Assembly: GCF_027595985.1 (NCBI RefSeq)
Contig: NC_073303.1
Coordinates: forward strand, 25,782,565 to 25,846,564
Direction: 5' to 3'
Length of the DNA: 64,000 nucleotides
From: Sorex araneus
Lineage: Eukaryota > Chordata > Mammalia > Eulipotyphla > Soricidae
The notes beneath the pieces are model-generated. The model ran no database searches and was not told where the DNA came from. It worked only from the letters and a program-made list of their open reading frames with translations. Positions 29,380 to 40,262 of this stretch are shown in pieces (positions within the stretch are counted from its first letter, which is position 1; every line of letters starts with the position of its first letter). The position numbers and the translations under genes are program-made.

Positions 29380-30320
29380 ATGGGGCAGGAAGAAAGGCAA
29401 AGATACTCCAGTGGAGAAACTTGGCACATGACAGGAACCAGCAGGGGAGGAGCAAAAGGCATGAAAGGACAGTAATTAAAGTCGCACGGTACTGGCACAT
29501 GAACACACAACGGCGAAGAACAGAGTCCGGAAACAGACGCAAACGCATATGGAAGCCAACGTGATAAAGCCGTCAGTTCCCAGGCTCTCCCGGCGTGGGG
29601 CCGTCCAGCTCCCTGGAACAGGGCAGTTTCTGACCCACGCCTTCATCCGAGGTAATAAACTGGGAGAAATGACTGAATCTCATCTGGCCAAGGGCTCTTT
29701 CAAGGAAAAGCCTACGAGTAAGACCAGCAATCCCAGAGGAAAACAGGTCCACAGCGTGAAAGAAAGTTTGCACAAAAGCCATGCAATTGGCTCTTAAATA
29801 TATGAGGTGCCCAAGGTTTTCTGGCTGGCTGCTCCCCTTTCCAGGAAAAAACTTTTCCTCAGTGCCTGCAACTGTGTCTCAGGAAAAGACTAAATGAGAT
29901 GCTCTACATTAGTCACTAAAAGGAAACGCAAACCCACACAGCACTGACAACGCTGTGCTGAGGATGCGTGAGGCCCTGGGTCTGACCCCTGCCACTGTGG
30001 TGTGACGCCAAAGGAGGCGACACAGAAACAGGCCTTTCAGCAGTCAGGTTGAAACAAACGCTGATATACTGTCCCCGAGCTCGTGGGGAAACATAATCTC
30101 AAGCATCACAGGGGAAAGGTCAGCTGGTGAAAGTTCTCCATGTCAACCGGGCCACATGTATATACATCACAGGGGCACGTTCCTTTGGACTCAGACCCTC
30201 CACTCAAAGGTTAGATATCCTCTGGATGGACTTCTGGAGAGTGACAAAGTATGGCATGAATGTGTCAGCTGTTATTTCACCAGCAGGAGGTGAACAAGAA
30301 AATGTCCAGTTTTATCATAT
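29380..30320 (+). mobile_element. Decayed L1 ORF2 3' region
   Basis: Fragments resemble mammalian L1 ORF2 DNA: GGTACTGGCACATGAACACA at about 29490, AAACTGGGAGAAATGACTGAATC at about 29656, ATGCTCTACATTAGTCACTAAAAGG at about 29900. No open frame survives. 30487-30905 continues as unique or more decayed L1-like DNA (AATGCCCATTAACAGAAGA at about 30491). Confidence 0.6.
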
Positions 30321-30324
30321 TTTT

Positions 30325-30486
30325 CTTTTTTGGGGGAGGGGAGGATGGAGGCCACACCCAGCAATGCTGTGGGATTACGCCTGGCTCTGTGCGGTGTTTG
30401 GGGGCTCTAAGGGATGCTGCGGCTCGAACTCGGGTCCGCCACGTGCAAGGCCAGTGCCCTGCCCATTGTACTATGGCTCTGGCCCT
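30325..30486 (-). mobile_element. SOR-type SINE, old
   Basis: GGAGGCCACACCCAGCAATGC start, ends TGTACTATGGCTCTGGCCC. Confidence 0.8.
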
Positions 30487-30924
30487 GACAAATGCCCATT
30501 AACAGAAGATTTGTCACAGCAATTCTGATAGGGAAAACTGAAATTTCTACGCACCCTCAAATGACGATGATAAAAGTTTATGGGCTGACGTGGGAGCACC
30601 TACCATAAATGACTACAGTGACCTAAGCAGTTTGCTACAAAGGACGACACCGTGTGCCAACCAGAGAAACTGAAAGCCAGAGCTGTGTGTCTGGGAGCTC
30701 TGGAAAGTTCCAGAAGAGTCCTGGCTGCCCCCGGGGAGTGATCGAATAAGTCCCAGATAGAGTCAGACTTCGCTGGATTACCCTTTCAGCTTGTACTGTG
30801 GGCACGTTCAGCTCTTCACTAAGCTAAGGAGGAACCACGTCAGAAGATAAACATTACAAGCAATAATAAGCATGTGGAAGAGGAGACCCGATCAGCTTTA
30901 AAACACTCTTGTCTGCTGACTTTT

Positions 30925-31107
30925 TTTTGGCTTTTTGGGTGGTTACACCTGGTGAAGCTCAGGGGTTCCTCCTGGCTCTGTACTCAGGAATTACTCCTGG
31001 CCTCCTGGCGGTGCTCAGGGGACCATATGGGATGCTGGGAATCGAACTTGGGTCGGCCACATGTAAGGCAAACGCCCTCCCCACTGTGCTATGGCTCCAG
31101 CGCCCTA
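30925..31107 (-). mobile_element. SOR-type SINE with target duplication
   Basis: 14-bp duplication GTCTGCTGACTTTT at 30911-30924 and 31108-31121; a 9-bp internal duplication (CTCCTGGC). Confidence 0.97.
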
Positions 31108-31224
31108 GTCTGCTGACTTTTCGGCTGAATGTCACGGCAGAGACAGCAGGGAGAGACCACCGAGTGAATAAACACAATACAAAGGCGCTCAGTATCACGG
31201 GAGGCCCTGGAGAACTCTGGCTTG

Positions 31225-31612
31225 CTTCTGTTTTCTTTTGTTTCGGGGTTACACTGGTGGTGCTCAGGGCTTACTCCTGGCTCTGTGCTCTGGAATCACT
31301 CTCGGTGGTGGGCGGGGATCCATATGGGATGTTGGGGACTGAACCCAGGCCGGCAGGGTCCCATGTAGGGCAAATGCCTTATCCACTGTACTATTCCCCC
31401 CCGCCCTCATCTCTCCAGTCCCAGTTTCTGGTTTGGGGTCACACCCGGAGGTGCTCGGAAGGTTGGATACTCCTGGCTACTCTGATCTCTGTGCCCTGGA
31501 GTTGCTCCTGGTGGACGCCAGGGAACTGCAGGATGCTGGGGACCATATCAGGCTTGGCCGCACGCACAGCAAGTGCTTTCACCCCGTCCTCCCTCTGGGG
31601 GCCCACACTCTG
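31225..31612 (-). mobile_element. Two old SOR-type SINEs
   Basis: 31225-31406 (GGTTACACTGGTGGTGCTC) and 31415-31612 (GGGTCACACCCGGAGGTGC, ends CTCCCTCTGGGGGCC). 31613-31940 is unique. Confidence 0.7.
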
Positions 31613-31944
31613 GCTCTCTGGTTGAGAAAGTCTCTCGGACGGGCGACGGCCCGCCCAAGGTCGGTCTGGAACAGACAGACCCGTAACCTGTGACAGGTCT
31701 GTGACCGCAGACTGGCTCCTGGGGCGGGCAGGCAACTGGAGTAGACACCGGGTCAGCTCTGGGTGAGCGTGGGGGCAGGGCTGGGCCAGCGCTGGCTCTG
31801 AGTGAGAGTGAGACTCAGCGGCCAGGGAGCAGGTGAGACGCATGAGGAGATTCTGTCCCAGCATCACTGTATTTCTGTACCTCCAGGCTTTTTTCCGGAG
31901 TAGAGTTTTTTAAAATGAATTTTCATATTTGAAAAATTTCGGGC

Positions 31945-32232
31945 CACCTGTGGATGGAGCGGTAGTCCAGCAAGTAGGGTGTCTCTCCTGCACGCGGCTG
32001 ACCTGGGTGTGATCCCTGGCAGCCCCCGTGCCCCGCCTAGAGGAATTTCAGAATGCACAGCCAGGAGCAAGCCTTGAGCACTGCAGGGTGTGCCCCTCCC
32101 ACCAAAAAAAAAAAAAAAAAAGGAATGGGGGCCACACCCCACAGTGCTCAGTCAGAGTTTACTCCTGGCTCTGTGCTCAGGGATCACTCTGGCAAGGCTT
32201 GGGGGACCATGTGCTCGGCTAGCACCCCCAAA
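31945..32232. mobile_element. Old SOR SINE (plus) abutting a fragment (minus)
   Basis: Plus copy 31945-32122 with an A18 tail; minus fragment 32123-32232 lacking its tRNA end. Confidence 0.65.
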
Positions 32233-32268
32233 GTAGAATTTCAAAGGAAGTTTTAAAAACTTCCTTTA

Positions 32269-32452
32269 AGGGGCCGAAGCGATAGCACAGCGGGTAGGGC
32301 ATTTGCCTTGCACGCGGCTGACCCAGGTTTGATCCCTGGCATCCCATATGGTCTCCCAAGCACTGCCAGGACTAATTCCTGAGTGCAAAGCCAGGAGTAA
32401 CCCCTGAGCATCGCTGGGTGTGACCCAAAAAGCAAAAAAAAAAAAAACAAAA
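32269..32452 (+). mobile_element. SOR-type SINE, first of a same-site pair
   Basis: Flanked by AAAAACTTCCTTTAA at about 32254-32268 and 32453-32467. Confidence 0.96.
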
Positions 32453-32467
32453 AAAAACTTCCTTTAA

Positions 32468-32660
32468 GAGGCCGAAGCGATAGCACAGCGGGTAGGGCAT
32501 TTGCCTTGCACGCAGCCGACCTGGGTTCGATTCCCAGCATCTCATATGGTCCCCCGAGCACCGCCAGGAGTAATTCCTGAGTGCAGAGCCAGGAGTAACC
32601 CCTGTGCATCGCCGGGTGTGACCCAAAAATACTTAAAAAAAACCAAAAACAAAAAACAAA
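32468..32660 (+). mobile_element. SOR-type SINE, second of a same-site pair
   Basis: Starts immediately after the second AAAAACTTCCTTTAA; tail is A-rich with C interruptions. 32690-33197 is GC-rich unique DNA, no gene seen. Confidence 0.95.
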
Positions 32661-33197
32661 AACCACACCAAAACTTTTGAACGCCTAGTTTTCTGGCTTC
32701 TTTCGGGAAGGGGGTGGGACCCCGTCAAAGCCGGTGGTGCTGGGGGCACGGTGGGGGCCGGGGCTCCCGCCAGCTAAGCACGTGCTCTGGAGCCGAGCCG
32801 CCTTCCCGTCTGGAACCTGCACCCACGGCCTCGGGCAGTCCCGTCACGCCCACCCGCCAGAGGACCCGAGGAGGGTCAGGCAGAAACCAGTTCCTCGGGA
32901 GCCAAGCCCCAGCCAGCCCGAGGGGCCTGCCGCCCAGTCTGCAGCCCCCACACGGGAGACGGCTGGACGCTGCCCGTGCCCCTCTGGTGCTCCGGCGAGG
33001 CTCTGAGGAGGAACAGCACCCCCTGGGCCCCCTCCCCCCACTCTGTCACCCAGTCCCATCCCCCGCCTTCCCAGGCCGCTTCTCTTCCGATCAGTGACAT
33101 GCTGAGCCAAACAGTCCACTTCCTGTGCTTGCCTGCGGAGTCTCCCCTCTGGGAGGCCCCAGACTGGAGCGGCTCCACCCTCCCCAGCAGTGGACGG

Positions 33198-33234
33198 ACC
33201 TTGGTGGGGTGTGTGTGTGTGTGAGCGCCTTGGT

Positions 33235-33268
<34 letters not shown>

Positions 33269-33590
33269 CCTTGGTGGGGTGGGTGGGTGTGAGCCTTGGT
33301 GGGGAGTGTGTGTGGTGTGTGTGTGTGTGTGTGTGTGTGGTATGTCTCCTGCAGGATCAGTCAGAGATACTGCATCAGACACAGCACACAGGGCTGCAGA
33401 GAAGTGTGTGTGTGTGTGTGGTGTGTGTCTCCTGCAGGATCAGAGATGTATGTGTGTGTGTGTGTGTGTGTTTGTGTGTATCCTGCAGGATCAGAGATGT
33501 GTGTGTGGTGTGTGTCTCCTGCAGGATCAGAGATGTATGTGTGTGTGTGTGTGTGTGTGGTGTGTGTCTCCTGCAGGATCAGAGATGTAT

Positions 33591-33644
<54 letters not shown>

Positions 33645-33705
33645 TCTCCTGCAGGATTAGTCGGAGATACTGCATCAGACACAGCACACAGGGCTGCAGA
33701 GGAGA
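33198..33705. repeat. GT-rich compound minisatellite with duplicated ends
   Basis: (GT)n blocks alternate with five copies of TCTCCTGCAGGATCAGAGATG. A 57-bp segment at 33345-33401 recurs at 33645-33701, exactly 300 bp on, with three differences. Confidence 0.93.
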
Positions 33706-35248
33706 GTGCTCAGTGCCCGCTCGTGCCGCCCAGAGCTGGGGTGCCCGTTTGTGCCTCCGAGGACCCAGCCCCTCGCACCCGGGCTTCTACTCCAGCACGG
33801 CAGCCAGCTCCGTGGCCAGGTCACCAGGCCAGGGTCCTGCTCTCTGTTTCTGGGGTGCATGTGGCTGCCTCTTGGGAACAGAGGAAGTTTCTCGGTTCCG
33901 GCTAGTTTCAAGTTGGGCCTTCGGGAGCCCGGATCTGAGGTCAGTTCCCCCGGGGGTGGCCCGGCTGGCTGTGACCGCCTCTCTTGCCCGCTGTGCTACC
34001 CAGACCTCTCCCCGGGCTCTCAGACGCTGCCCCTGCCCCGACGGGGGCCGTGAGCCCCACCCCCTCTCGAGCTGCAGCTTCCAGCTGTTCCCGTCAGGAG
34101 CCCAGGGAAAGGGCCGGGGCCCTCGGCACTTCCCCAGCCCCTCCAACAGAGGCCGATCTCCTTCAGGGCCGCCCATGCCCACTCCGACTCCCCCCTGCAC
34201 CCCGAGACCCGGCCCTCCAGATCTGGGGTCACCGCACCCAACTGCAAACCGCAACCTCCACTCGCTCTGCCCAGACCCCGCCCCGCCCGTCCCTCTCTGC
34301 CCCTGCCTAGGGCCTGGCCCAGCATGTCTCGGGGGCTCAGTGCACAGATGGGGCACCCCACCCCCAAGGCACAGCATGAAAGTCACCTCGACCCAAGGCT
34401 GGGTACCCCCCGCCCCACCCCCACCAAGGACAGCTCTGGAGATGCCACAGTCCAGTGCAAGCTGAAGTGGGCCAGGCCCGGCGGCACTGGCTCTGTCCCC
34501 TGACTCCTGCCTGAGACCCAACAGAGACCCTCCCCGTCGGAGCTTCTCAAGGGTCCCCCTGAGTCCCCGAGGCCTGCGTGGTCATGACAGATGCCCCCGG
34601 GCTGCTGGTCATGGTCTGCTCGTCCCTGGGGGTCCTGGCAGGGAGTGGCACGTCCCCTGGTGTGGCAAAGGAGCAATAGGGGGCCGGGGAGGGGCACCCC
34701 CCATCAGGGAGAGAGGCGAGGGCGCCCTGCTCTGTTCCTGTCCCACCGACAGCCCAGCTGCGGCGGGGGTCAGTGGCCACTGCAGACAGGGACGAGGCTG
34801 CCCAGAGCCCTGGCAGCTGCTGTCCCCCACGGCCTCTGACCTGGGGCCAGGGGTCCCGCTCCTGGGCTGCCCCGTCAATCATTAACCCCAGTGCTGACCC
34901 ACTGCCCTGGTTTTCCAGGTCAGCAACTCCGTGGCACTCTGCTCCCCATTTGCCGACTCAGGTCACCCCACTCCCCGCGGGCCCACTCGGGGTTTCTGGC
35001 TGGGACGGCTTCTCCTCCGTGGGTGCCGCGGGCCAGCGGCCAGGGGCTGCCCCCCAAGTCTGAGGAGGAGACCTGAGCGGGGTGAGGGTTCACTGGGGCC
35101 GCGGGGCCACGGAAGTCCTTCGTGCTCTGTGCCATGGCGAGGGTGTGGAGCCACCCCAGAAGGTGCCACCATTGCCACGTACAGCAGAGTGTCGATGGCG
35201 CCCACGCGGGCCGAGAAGCCAGGGGCCCCCTTCCTGAGGGCTGGGGTG
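33706..35248. other. GC-rich unique DNA, no gene recognised
   Basis: Several long open frames on both strands show no family resemblance and look like by-products of GC content. A leader exon of PPARD could be hidden here or further right, but I see no proof. Confidence 0.5.
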
Positions 35249-35263
35249 ACAGTGGATTCTTTC

Positions 35264-35422
35264 TGCTTTTTGGGTCACACCCGGCCATTACTCCTGGCTC
35301 TGCCCTCAGGAATTACTCCTGGTGGTGCTCGGGGGACCATATGGGATGCTGGGAATCGAACCCGGGTTGGCTGCATGCAAGGCAAACGCCCTACCCGCTG
35401 TGCTATCGCTCCAACCCCTCCA
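35264..35422 (-). mobile_element. SOR-type SINE with target duplication
   Basis: 15-bp duplication ACAGTGGATTCTTTC at 35249-35263 and 35423-35437; a 16-bp deletion in the 3' part. (GT)n-(GC)n alternating DNA at 35455-35492 follows. 35493-36059 is unique. Confidence 0.96.
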
Positions 35423-36059
35423 ACAGTGGATTCTTTCAGTAGTTTTTATTCTGGGGTGTGTGTGCGCGTGTGTGTGTGCGCGTGCGCACGCGCCAAGCAC
35501 CCTCTGTGCCATCTCCCGGCCGGATGATTTTCTTATTCTGTTCCCCTGCCTATGGGAGAAGGGGGTGGGACTCTCCTGGCTGGGCTCGGGGAACCATCTG
35601 GGCCGCTGTGGGCAGCACTGGGGGGCGGGGGCTGCATGTTGGTGGTTCTACTTCCCCTGGCCCCTGTGTCCCCGGTGTGGATGCCCAAGTGTCACACGCC
35701 CGAAATCCACCCCCTGACCTTCCTGCCCAGGTCCTGCCTCTCTCAGCAAACTCTGAGATGCTGCAGTCAGTAACCCCCTGGCCCGGGGCCTGTAATAAGC
35801 ACCCGGAACCCCCAGAAACCGACCATGTTTCAGCCCTTCCTCGAGGCCTGGGCCCAGGCCAGTCTCCTCCCTCACCGGGCTGGTCCTGGCCGCCTCCTCG
35901 CTGGCTTCTCGGCCCCTTCCCCCGCCCCCCATGGCAGAGGGGTCCTCTGAAGCCAGACTCTGGCCCTCGCAAATCCTCCCCGAAGGGCGGGGCGGGGGCC
36001 CAGGGGTCCGGCACAGGCCTTCCCAGGGTCGGGCTCTGGGCCGCGGGCCCAACGCTGCT

Positions 36060-36205
36060 CAAAAACATTCACGCTTGGGAGCTGGAGAGAGGACGCGGGG
36101 GTGAAGACGCTTGCCCTGAGCACAGGCGGCTGCGGGTCAGTCACTGACACCGCTAGGAACGAGCACGAACGCCACAGGGCGTGCCCCCCACCCCCCGCGA
36201 AAAAC
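36060..36205 (+). mobile_element. SOR-type SINE relic
   Basis: GGGAGCTGGAGAGAGGACG head; weak body. 36206-36567 is unique. Confidence 0.5.
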
Positions 36206-36567
36206 CAAAATGCCCTGATGGTCAGATCCTGGCCTTCTAGAAGCTTCCACCTTTGCACTGGCCTGTGGGGGCCTCTGGAAGGGGCACCCCTGCCCAGTGC
36301 TGCCTTCCCAGTGCGCTAAGAGCCAGGCACAGGGCTCCCCTCCCGAGCTGCGGCGACATTACGGGGTCACCCCCAGCGGGGACGGGCCCCGGCTGGTCAG
36401 CCCGCACGCACCGGGGCTTCCCTTTCCTTCCCCGGCTCCCTTTCCCGGCAGCTGGACGGCATGCCAGTGACGTGTGTCTGCATGCACATGCCACTGTCGG
36501 GTCCCACACACGTTTACACAGAGAGAGAGAAGCGTGTACCCCTGGCCCTGACCCGACACCCTCCTGG

Positions 36568-36850
36568 CTTATGCTCAGGGATCATAATGTGGTGCTGGGG
36601 ATATTAACGGGGGGGGGGAGGGGAGGAAATGGGGGGGGGAGCGTGTGCAAGCAACGTGCACGGTCTGTGCGCTACCCATTGCACTCTCTCTCTGGCCCCT
36701 GTGTAAAATCCACTGGTCGGGACCGGAGAGGTAGTACAGGAAGTGAAGAGCTTGTCGGGCACGTGGCTGATCCTGAGCGGAAAGGCCGGGGCGATTCCCC
36801 AGCACAGACCCAGGAACGGCCCCTAGGCACTGTCACATGCGGCCCAGGAG
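36568..36850. mobile_element. Two old SOR-type SINEs in opposite orientation
   Basis: Minus 36568-36700 with G-runs in its middle, ends CTCTCTCTGGCCCC; plus 36715-36850 from GGGACCGGAGAGGTAGTACAG. Confidence 0.52.
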
Positions 36851-36867
36851 CGAGAGCAGACAGGAAA

Positions 36868-36897
36868 GGGCGGGAGGGAGGGAGGGAGGGAGGGAGA
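36868..36897. repeat. (GGGA)n microsatellite
   Basis: Seven GGGA units. 36898-38245 is GC-rich unique DNA without a recognised gene. Confidence 0.95.
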
Positions 36898-38244
36898 GGA
36901 AGAATTCACTCCTTTCCTGGCTGTCTCCCTGCGAGGAACAGCAGCCCGAGAGGCCGAGCGAGCGTCACGCTGACCCCAGGCCCCCGAACACGGCAACTGC
37001 TCAATGACCGAGTGCTGAAGAGACGACGACTTTCACCCTGGGCAGCCACGCGGGCTCTCCTCGCCCCGCAGAGGCTGCTCTGCAGTTCCGTGACCCCCCA
37101 AGGTGACCTGGGGGAGGTGATTTCATCACCCCCCTCCCGTGAGGAGCCGCCTGCCCCCGCTCTGACTCTCAAGCCTGCTGGGACAAACACCCTGGGCCGC
37201 GGGGCAGGTCCCTGACGGAGGGGACATGTCCTCGGGAACCCCGGCTGTGTTTACAGTCCGAGGGGACCGGCTAGGACTGGTGGCAGGGGCGGGGGAAGGG
37301 GCTCTGCGCGGGGACATTTCCGTGCCAGGTCCAAGGCCAAGGAGGGCTGCGTCCCTCGCACTCGGAGCAGAAAACATCCGCCGGGGGAGGCATTCGGAGC
37401 AGACCAAGCCAGGCAGCGGGGATGGGGTGCAGGGGCCTCCTGCCGACACCCCGTGGGAGCGGGGAGGCGGGGAGGGGGGGGGTCTGGACTCGGGTGGCAC
37501 CCTGCTGTGACCCCGGTGGCGTCTCCCCTGCCCCCAGATTTTCTCACTTGGAGTCTCGGTGCTCGCGGCGAGGGAAAGCAGGTGGGAGGCGGGGAGGGAC
37601 ACGGCTGACCAGGGCAGGGATGCGGATGCCAGCAAGAGGTGGGGCGCCCCCGGGCCCCCGCCCCGGCAGCCTTCTCACTCGAGAGGGAAGACGAGTTCGA
37701 GGGCTTGGGGGGCCTGCTCAGCTGTCCCCTGAGCCGCAGGTTCCAGTGTCACCCCCATTTATGGAGGGGGGTTTCCAGGGGTGCATCCGCCACAGGCCGG
37801 GGCTATCCGCCGCCCGCTGCGCTGCCTTCTCGCCCCCGCCCGAGTCCTGCCCCTGCCAACCGTCCCCCCCTCCAACTACCTTCTGGTCCTGGTCCGGTCC
37901 TGGCTGACTCTGAGCCACCAAAGCTGGCCGCACCTTCCTTCCTGCCCTGGGGCGGCCCTGGCAGCTGCCTGCCGGCTCTGACCCTTCTCCTGCCCGCCCG
38001 TGTCACGCCGGGCTCCCGGGACCGTCAATAATCAGGGCGGGGTTACGGGGCTGGGACAGAGCGGCCTGAAGTCTAAGGAGCACTTTTCCTCCTGAGTCAG
38101 GGAGGACCAAAGTGTCAAGGGACACTTTCCTCCAGCCGCCATCTGGTGATTGATAAGGCCATTCAACAAGTGACAGCACTGGCCAGGCCTGCTGCGCTGC
38201 CGTGGGTGGGGATGAGAAGCCGCTGGGACAATGGACCCCCCCCC

Positions 38245-38245
<1 letters not shown>

Positions 38246-38302
<57 letters not shown>
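38246..38302. repeat. (CA)n microsatellite, about 27 units
   Basis: Pure CA run ending in CGCGCG. 38303-38587 is unique. Confidence 0.97.
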
Positions 38303-38303
<1 letters not shown>

Positions 38304-38587
38304 GCGCACACAAACACAGTCCGAGGATCTACAGCTCTGTCCGCACTGTACTGTGCCAGAATCTGTTTTGCCATCTGCACGATGGGCACTGCACCCGTTG
38401 CTTCCCCGATGGAGGCAGCCAGGCTCAGAGGACAGGTTAGCTGTCAAAAGCAGTCCCGCCCCACCACGTGTAGCTCAAAACGCTTACACGGCTCTTTCCA
38501 ATTGTTAGTTTCTTAAACGACGTGTCCGATTTTTTGGGATTTTCTACAACAAACGTGTGCTCTGTTTCGTAAGCAAGACGAAAGGTT

Positions 38588-38950
38588 CTGGGGCCTGAGC
38601 AACAGTGCGGCGGGGAGGGCGCTCACCTTGCACACAGCTGACCCGGGTTCAAGTACCGGCACGCCATATGGCCCGAGCCCTCCTGGGAGTGATCCCTGAG
38701 CACCGAGCCGGAAACAGACCTTGAGCAGCGCTGAGTGTGGCCCCAAAGCAAAAGCAAACAAGAAAGTCACGGCTCTAAAGGACAGCAGCCAGTCTGAAAG
38801 TACCAGAGCGGAGGAACTTGCTGATGTACAGTGACCCTGGGTCCAATCCCGGACACTCCATGTGGTCCCCTGAGCACCCCCAGGAGTGACCCCTGAGTGC
38901 AGAGCCAGAAATAAGTCCTGAGCACCTCCAGGTGTGGCCCCTAATGTGCC
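38588..38950 (+). mobile_element. Two SOR-type SINEs
   Basis: 38588-38765 (GGGGCCTGAGCAACAGTGCGG head, GGTTCAAGTACC B box) and 38805-38950, head partly lost. Confidence 0.78.
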
Positions 38951-38989
38951 CCCACCCCTTGCAAAGAAAGGAGAAGAAACACATTATGA

Positions 38990-39168
38990 GGGGCCGGAGC
39001 TATAGCACAGCGGGTAGGGCGTTTGCCTTGCATGCGGCCGACCCGGGTTCGATTCCCAGCATCCCATATGGTTCCCTGAGCACCGCCAGGAGTAATTCCT
39101 GAGTGCAGAGCCAGGAGTAACCCCTGAGCATCACCAAGTGTGACCCACAAGGGAAAAGTAAAAAAGAA
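38990..39168 (+). mobile_element. SOR-type SINE
   Basis: Full length; target repeat ACATTATGA on both sides (about 38980 and 39177). Immediately followed by the composite SINE. Confidence 0.95.
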
Positions 39169-39190
39169 AAAGAATTACATTATGATTTTG

Positions 39191-39374
39191 TCCCTCTCGG
39201 AGAGCCGGGCAAGCTACCGGGGGTATCCCACCCTGCACGGCAGAGCCTGGTGAGCTCCCCGTGGCATATTGGATATGCCGAAAACAGTAACGACAAGTCT
39301 CACAATGGAGACGTTACTGGTGCCTGCTCGAGCAAATCGATGAACAACGGGAGGACAGTGCGACAGTGCTACAG
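39191..39374 (+). mobile_element. Composite SINE body plus RTE tail, head missing
   Basis: Body from TCCCTCTCGGAGAG to GCCGAAAACAGTAACGACA, then the RTE-like tail 39304-39374. The first 21 tail bases are identical to the RTE copy at 13541, followed by GAGCAAATCGATGAACAACGG and a degenerate GTGCTACAG repeat. Confidence 0.88.
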
Positions 39375-39604
39375 TTTTGTCTTGCGGTCACACTCTGGTA
39401 ATGCTGGCGGCGGAGACAGGCCGAGGGAAAATCCGAGGCTCCCACAAGCAAAGCAAGTGCTCAGCCCTTGGCCCATCTCTGCGGTGCTCAGGGGGCTCCC
39501 CATGGACGAGAGCTCTGCGGTGCTGGGATGACGCCACCAATGCACTGCCGTGGCGGTGGTCGGGGGACCACGGGGCGCCTTAACCCCTGCGCCATCTCCC
39601 CAGC
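39375..39604 (-). mobile_element. Old SOR-type SINE fragments
   Basis: GCGGTCACACTCTGGTAATGC start and CGCCATCTCCCCAGCCCC end, with a scrambled middle. 39605-40081 is unique except for a fragment near 39995-40045. Confidence 0.5.
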
Positions 39605-40081
39605 CCCCTCACTGCCCTCAGCCCGTGCCCCTGCCTGACGCTCTGATTTCAGAGAGAAGGAAGAAGCAGCCGCGAGGCGGAGGGTGTGCTGGCACGGTGC
39701 CGCGCCCTGGCCGGAGGGCACTGCCGAAGCTCCTGGGCAGCAGCGGCCAGCGGGCAGGAGGCCTGTCCTGTGGGAGAGTGCCCGGGCCCCCCTCTGATCC
39801 TCCCTGAGGGCTGTGCGTCTGCGCCCCCGAGACTCTGGCTCTCACCAGGTGCCAGAGCTCGGGAAGGACGAGCTGATGTCAGGCAGGGCGGCCTCTTGGC
39901 TCGATGCTGGGCCGGGGGGCCACACGGAGACGGGGTGCCACACGGAAACAGACGGGGCTGGCCAGGGCAGGGAGGCAGATGCCAGGGATGGAGATGGGGC
40001 TGTGTGCGAGGCAAACGCCTTCACCCACGTGCTCTCTCTCCCTGTCCAGCACACATCTACCTCCCAGCTGCTCCCCCTCCC

Positions 40082-40093
40082 CCCCTCTCTGTC

Positions 40094-40133
<40 letters not shown>

Positions 40134-40262
40134 GTGCCACATCTGGCAGTGCTCAGGGCTCCGCGCTCAGAGGTCATCCCTGGTGGGGCTTGGGGTGCCA
40201 GGGAAAGGCCTGGGTCAGGCCCGCGCGAGGCAAGCGTCCTACCCACTGTCCCTCTGGCCCCA
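40082..40262 (-). mobile_element. SOR-type SINE with (CT)n tail
   Basis: (CT)n at 40086-40133 stands where the T-rich tail should be; the body runs from GGGTGCCACATCTGGCAGTGC to CTGTCCCTCTGGCCCC. 40263-41689 is GC-rich unique DNA with no recognised gene. Confidence 0.68.

Noticed and set aside
29549..29797. Small 82-residue open frame that looked like an independent gene
   Set aside because: It falls inside DNA resembling the L1 ORF2 3' region; no independent support.
32253..32666. 137-residue open frame spanning two repeats, considered as a duplicated membrane peptide
   Set aside because: The two repeats are two SOR SINEs inserted at the same site.
33240..34465. 389-residue open frame with (CV)n and VSPAGSEMYV repeats
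   Set aside because: Translation of the GT-rich minisatellite followed by GC-rich unique DNA.
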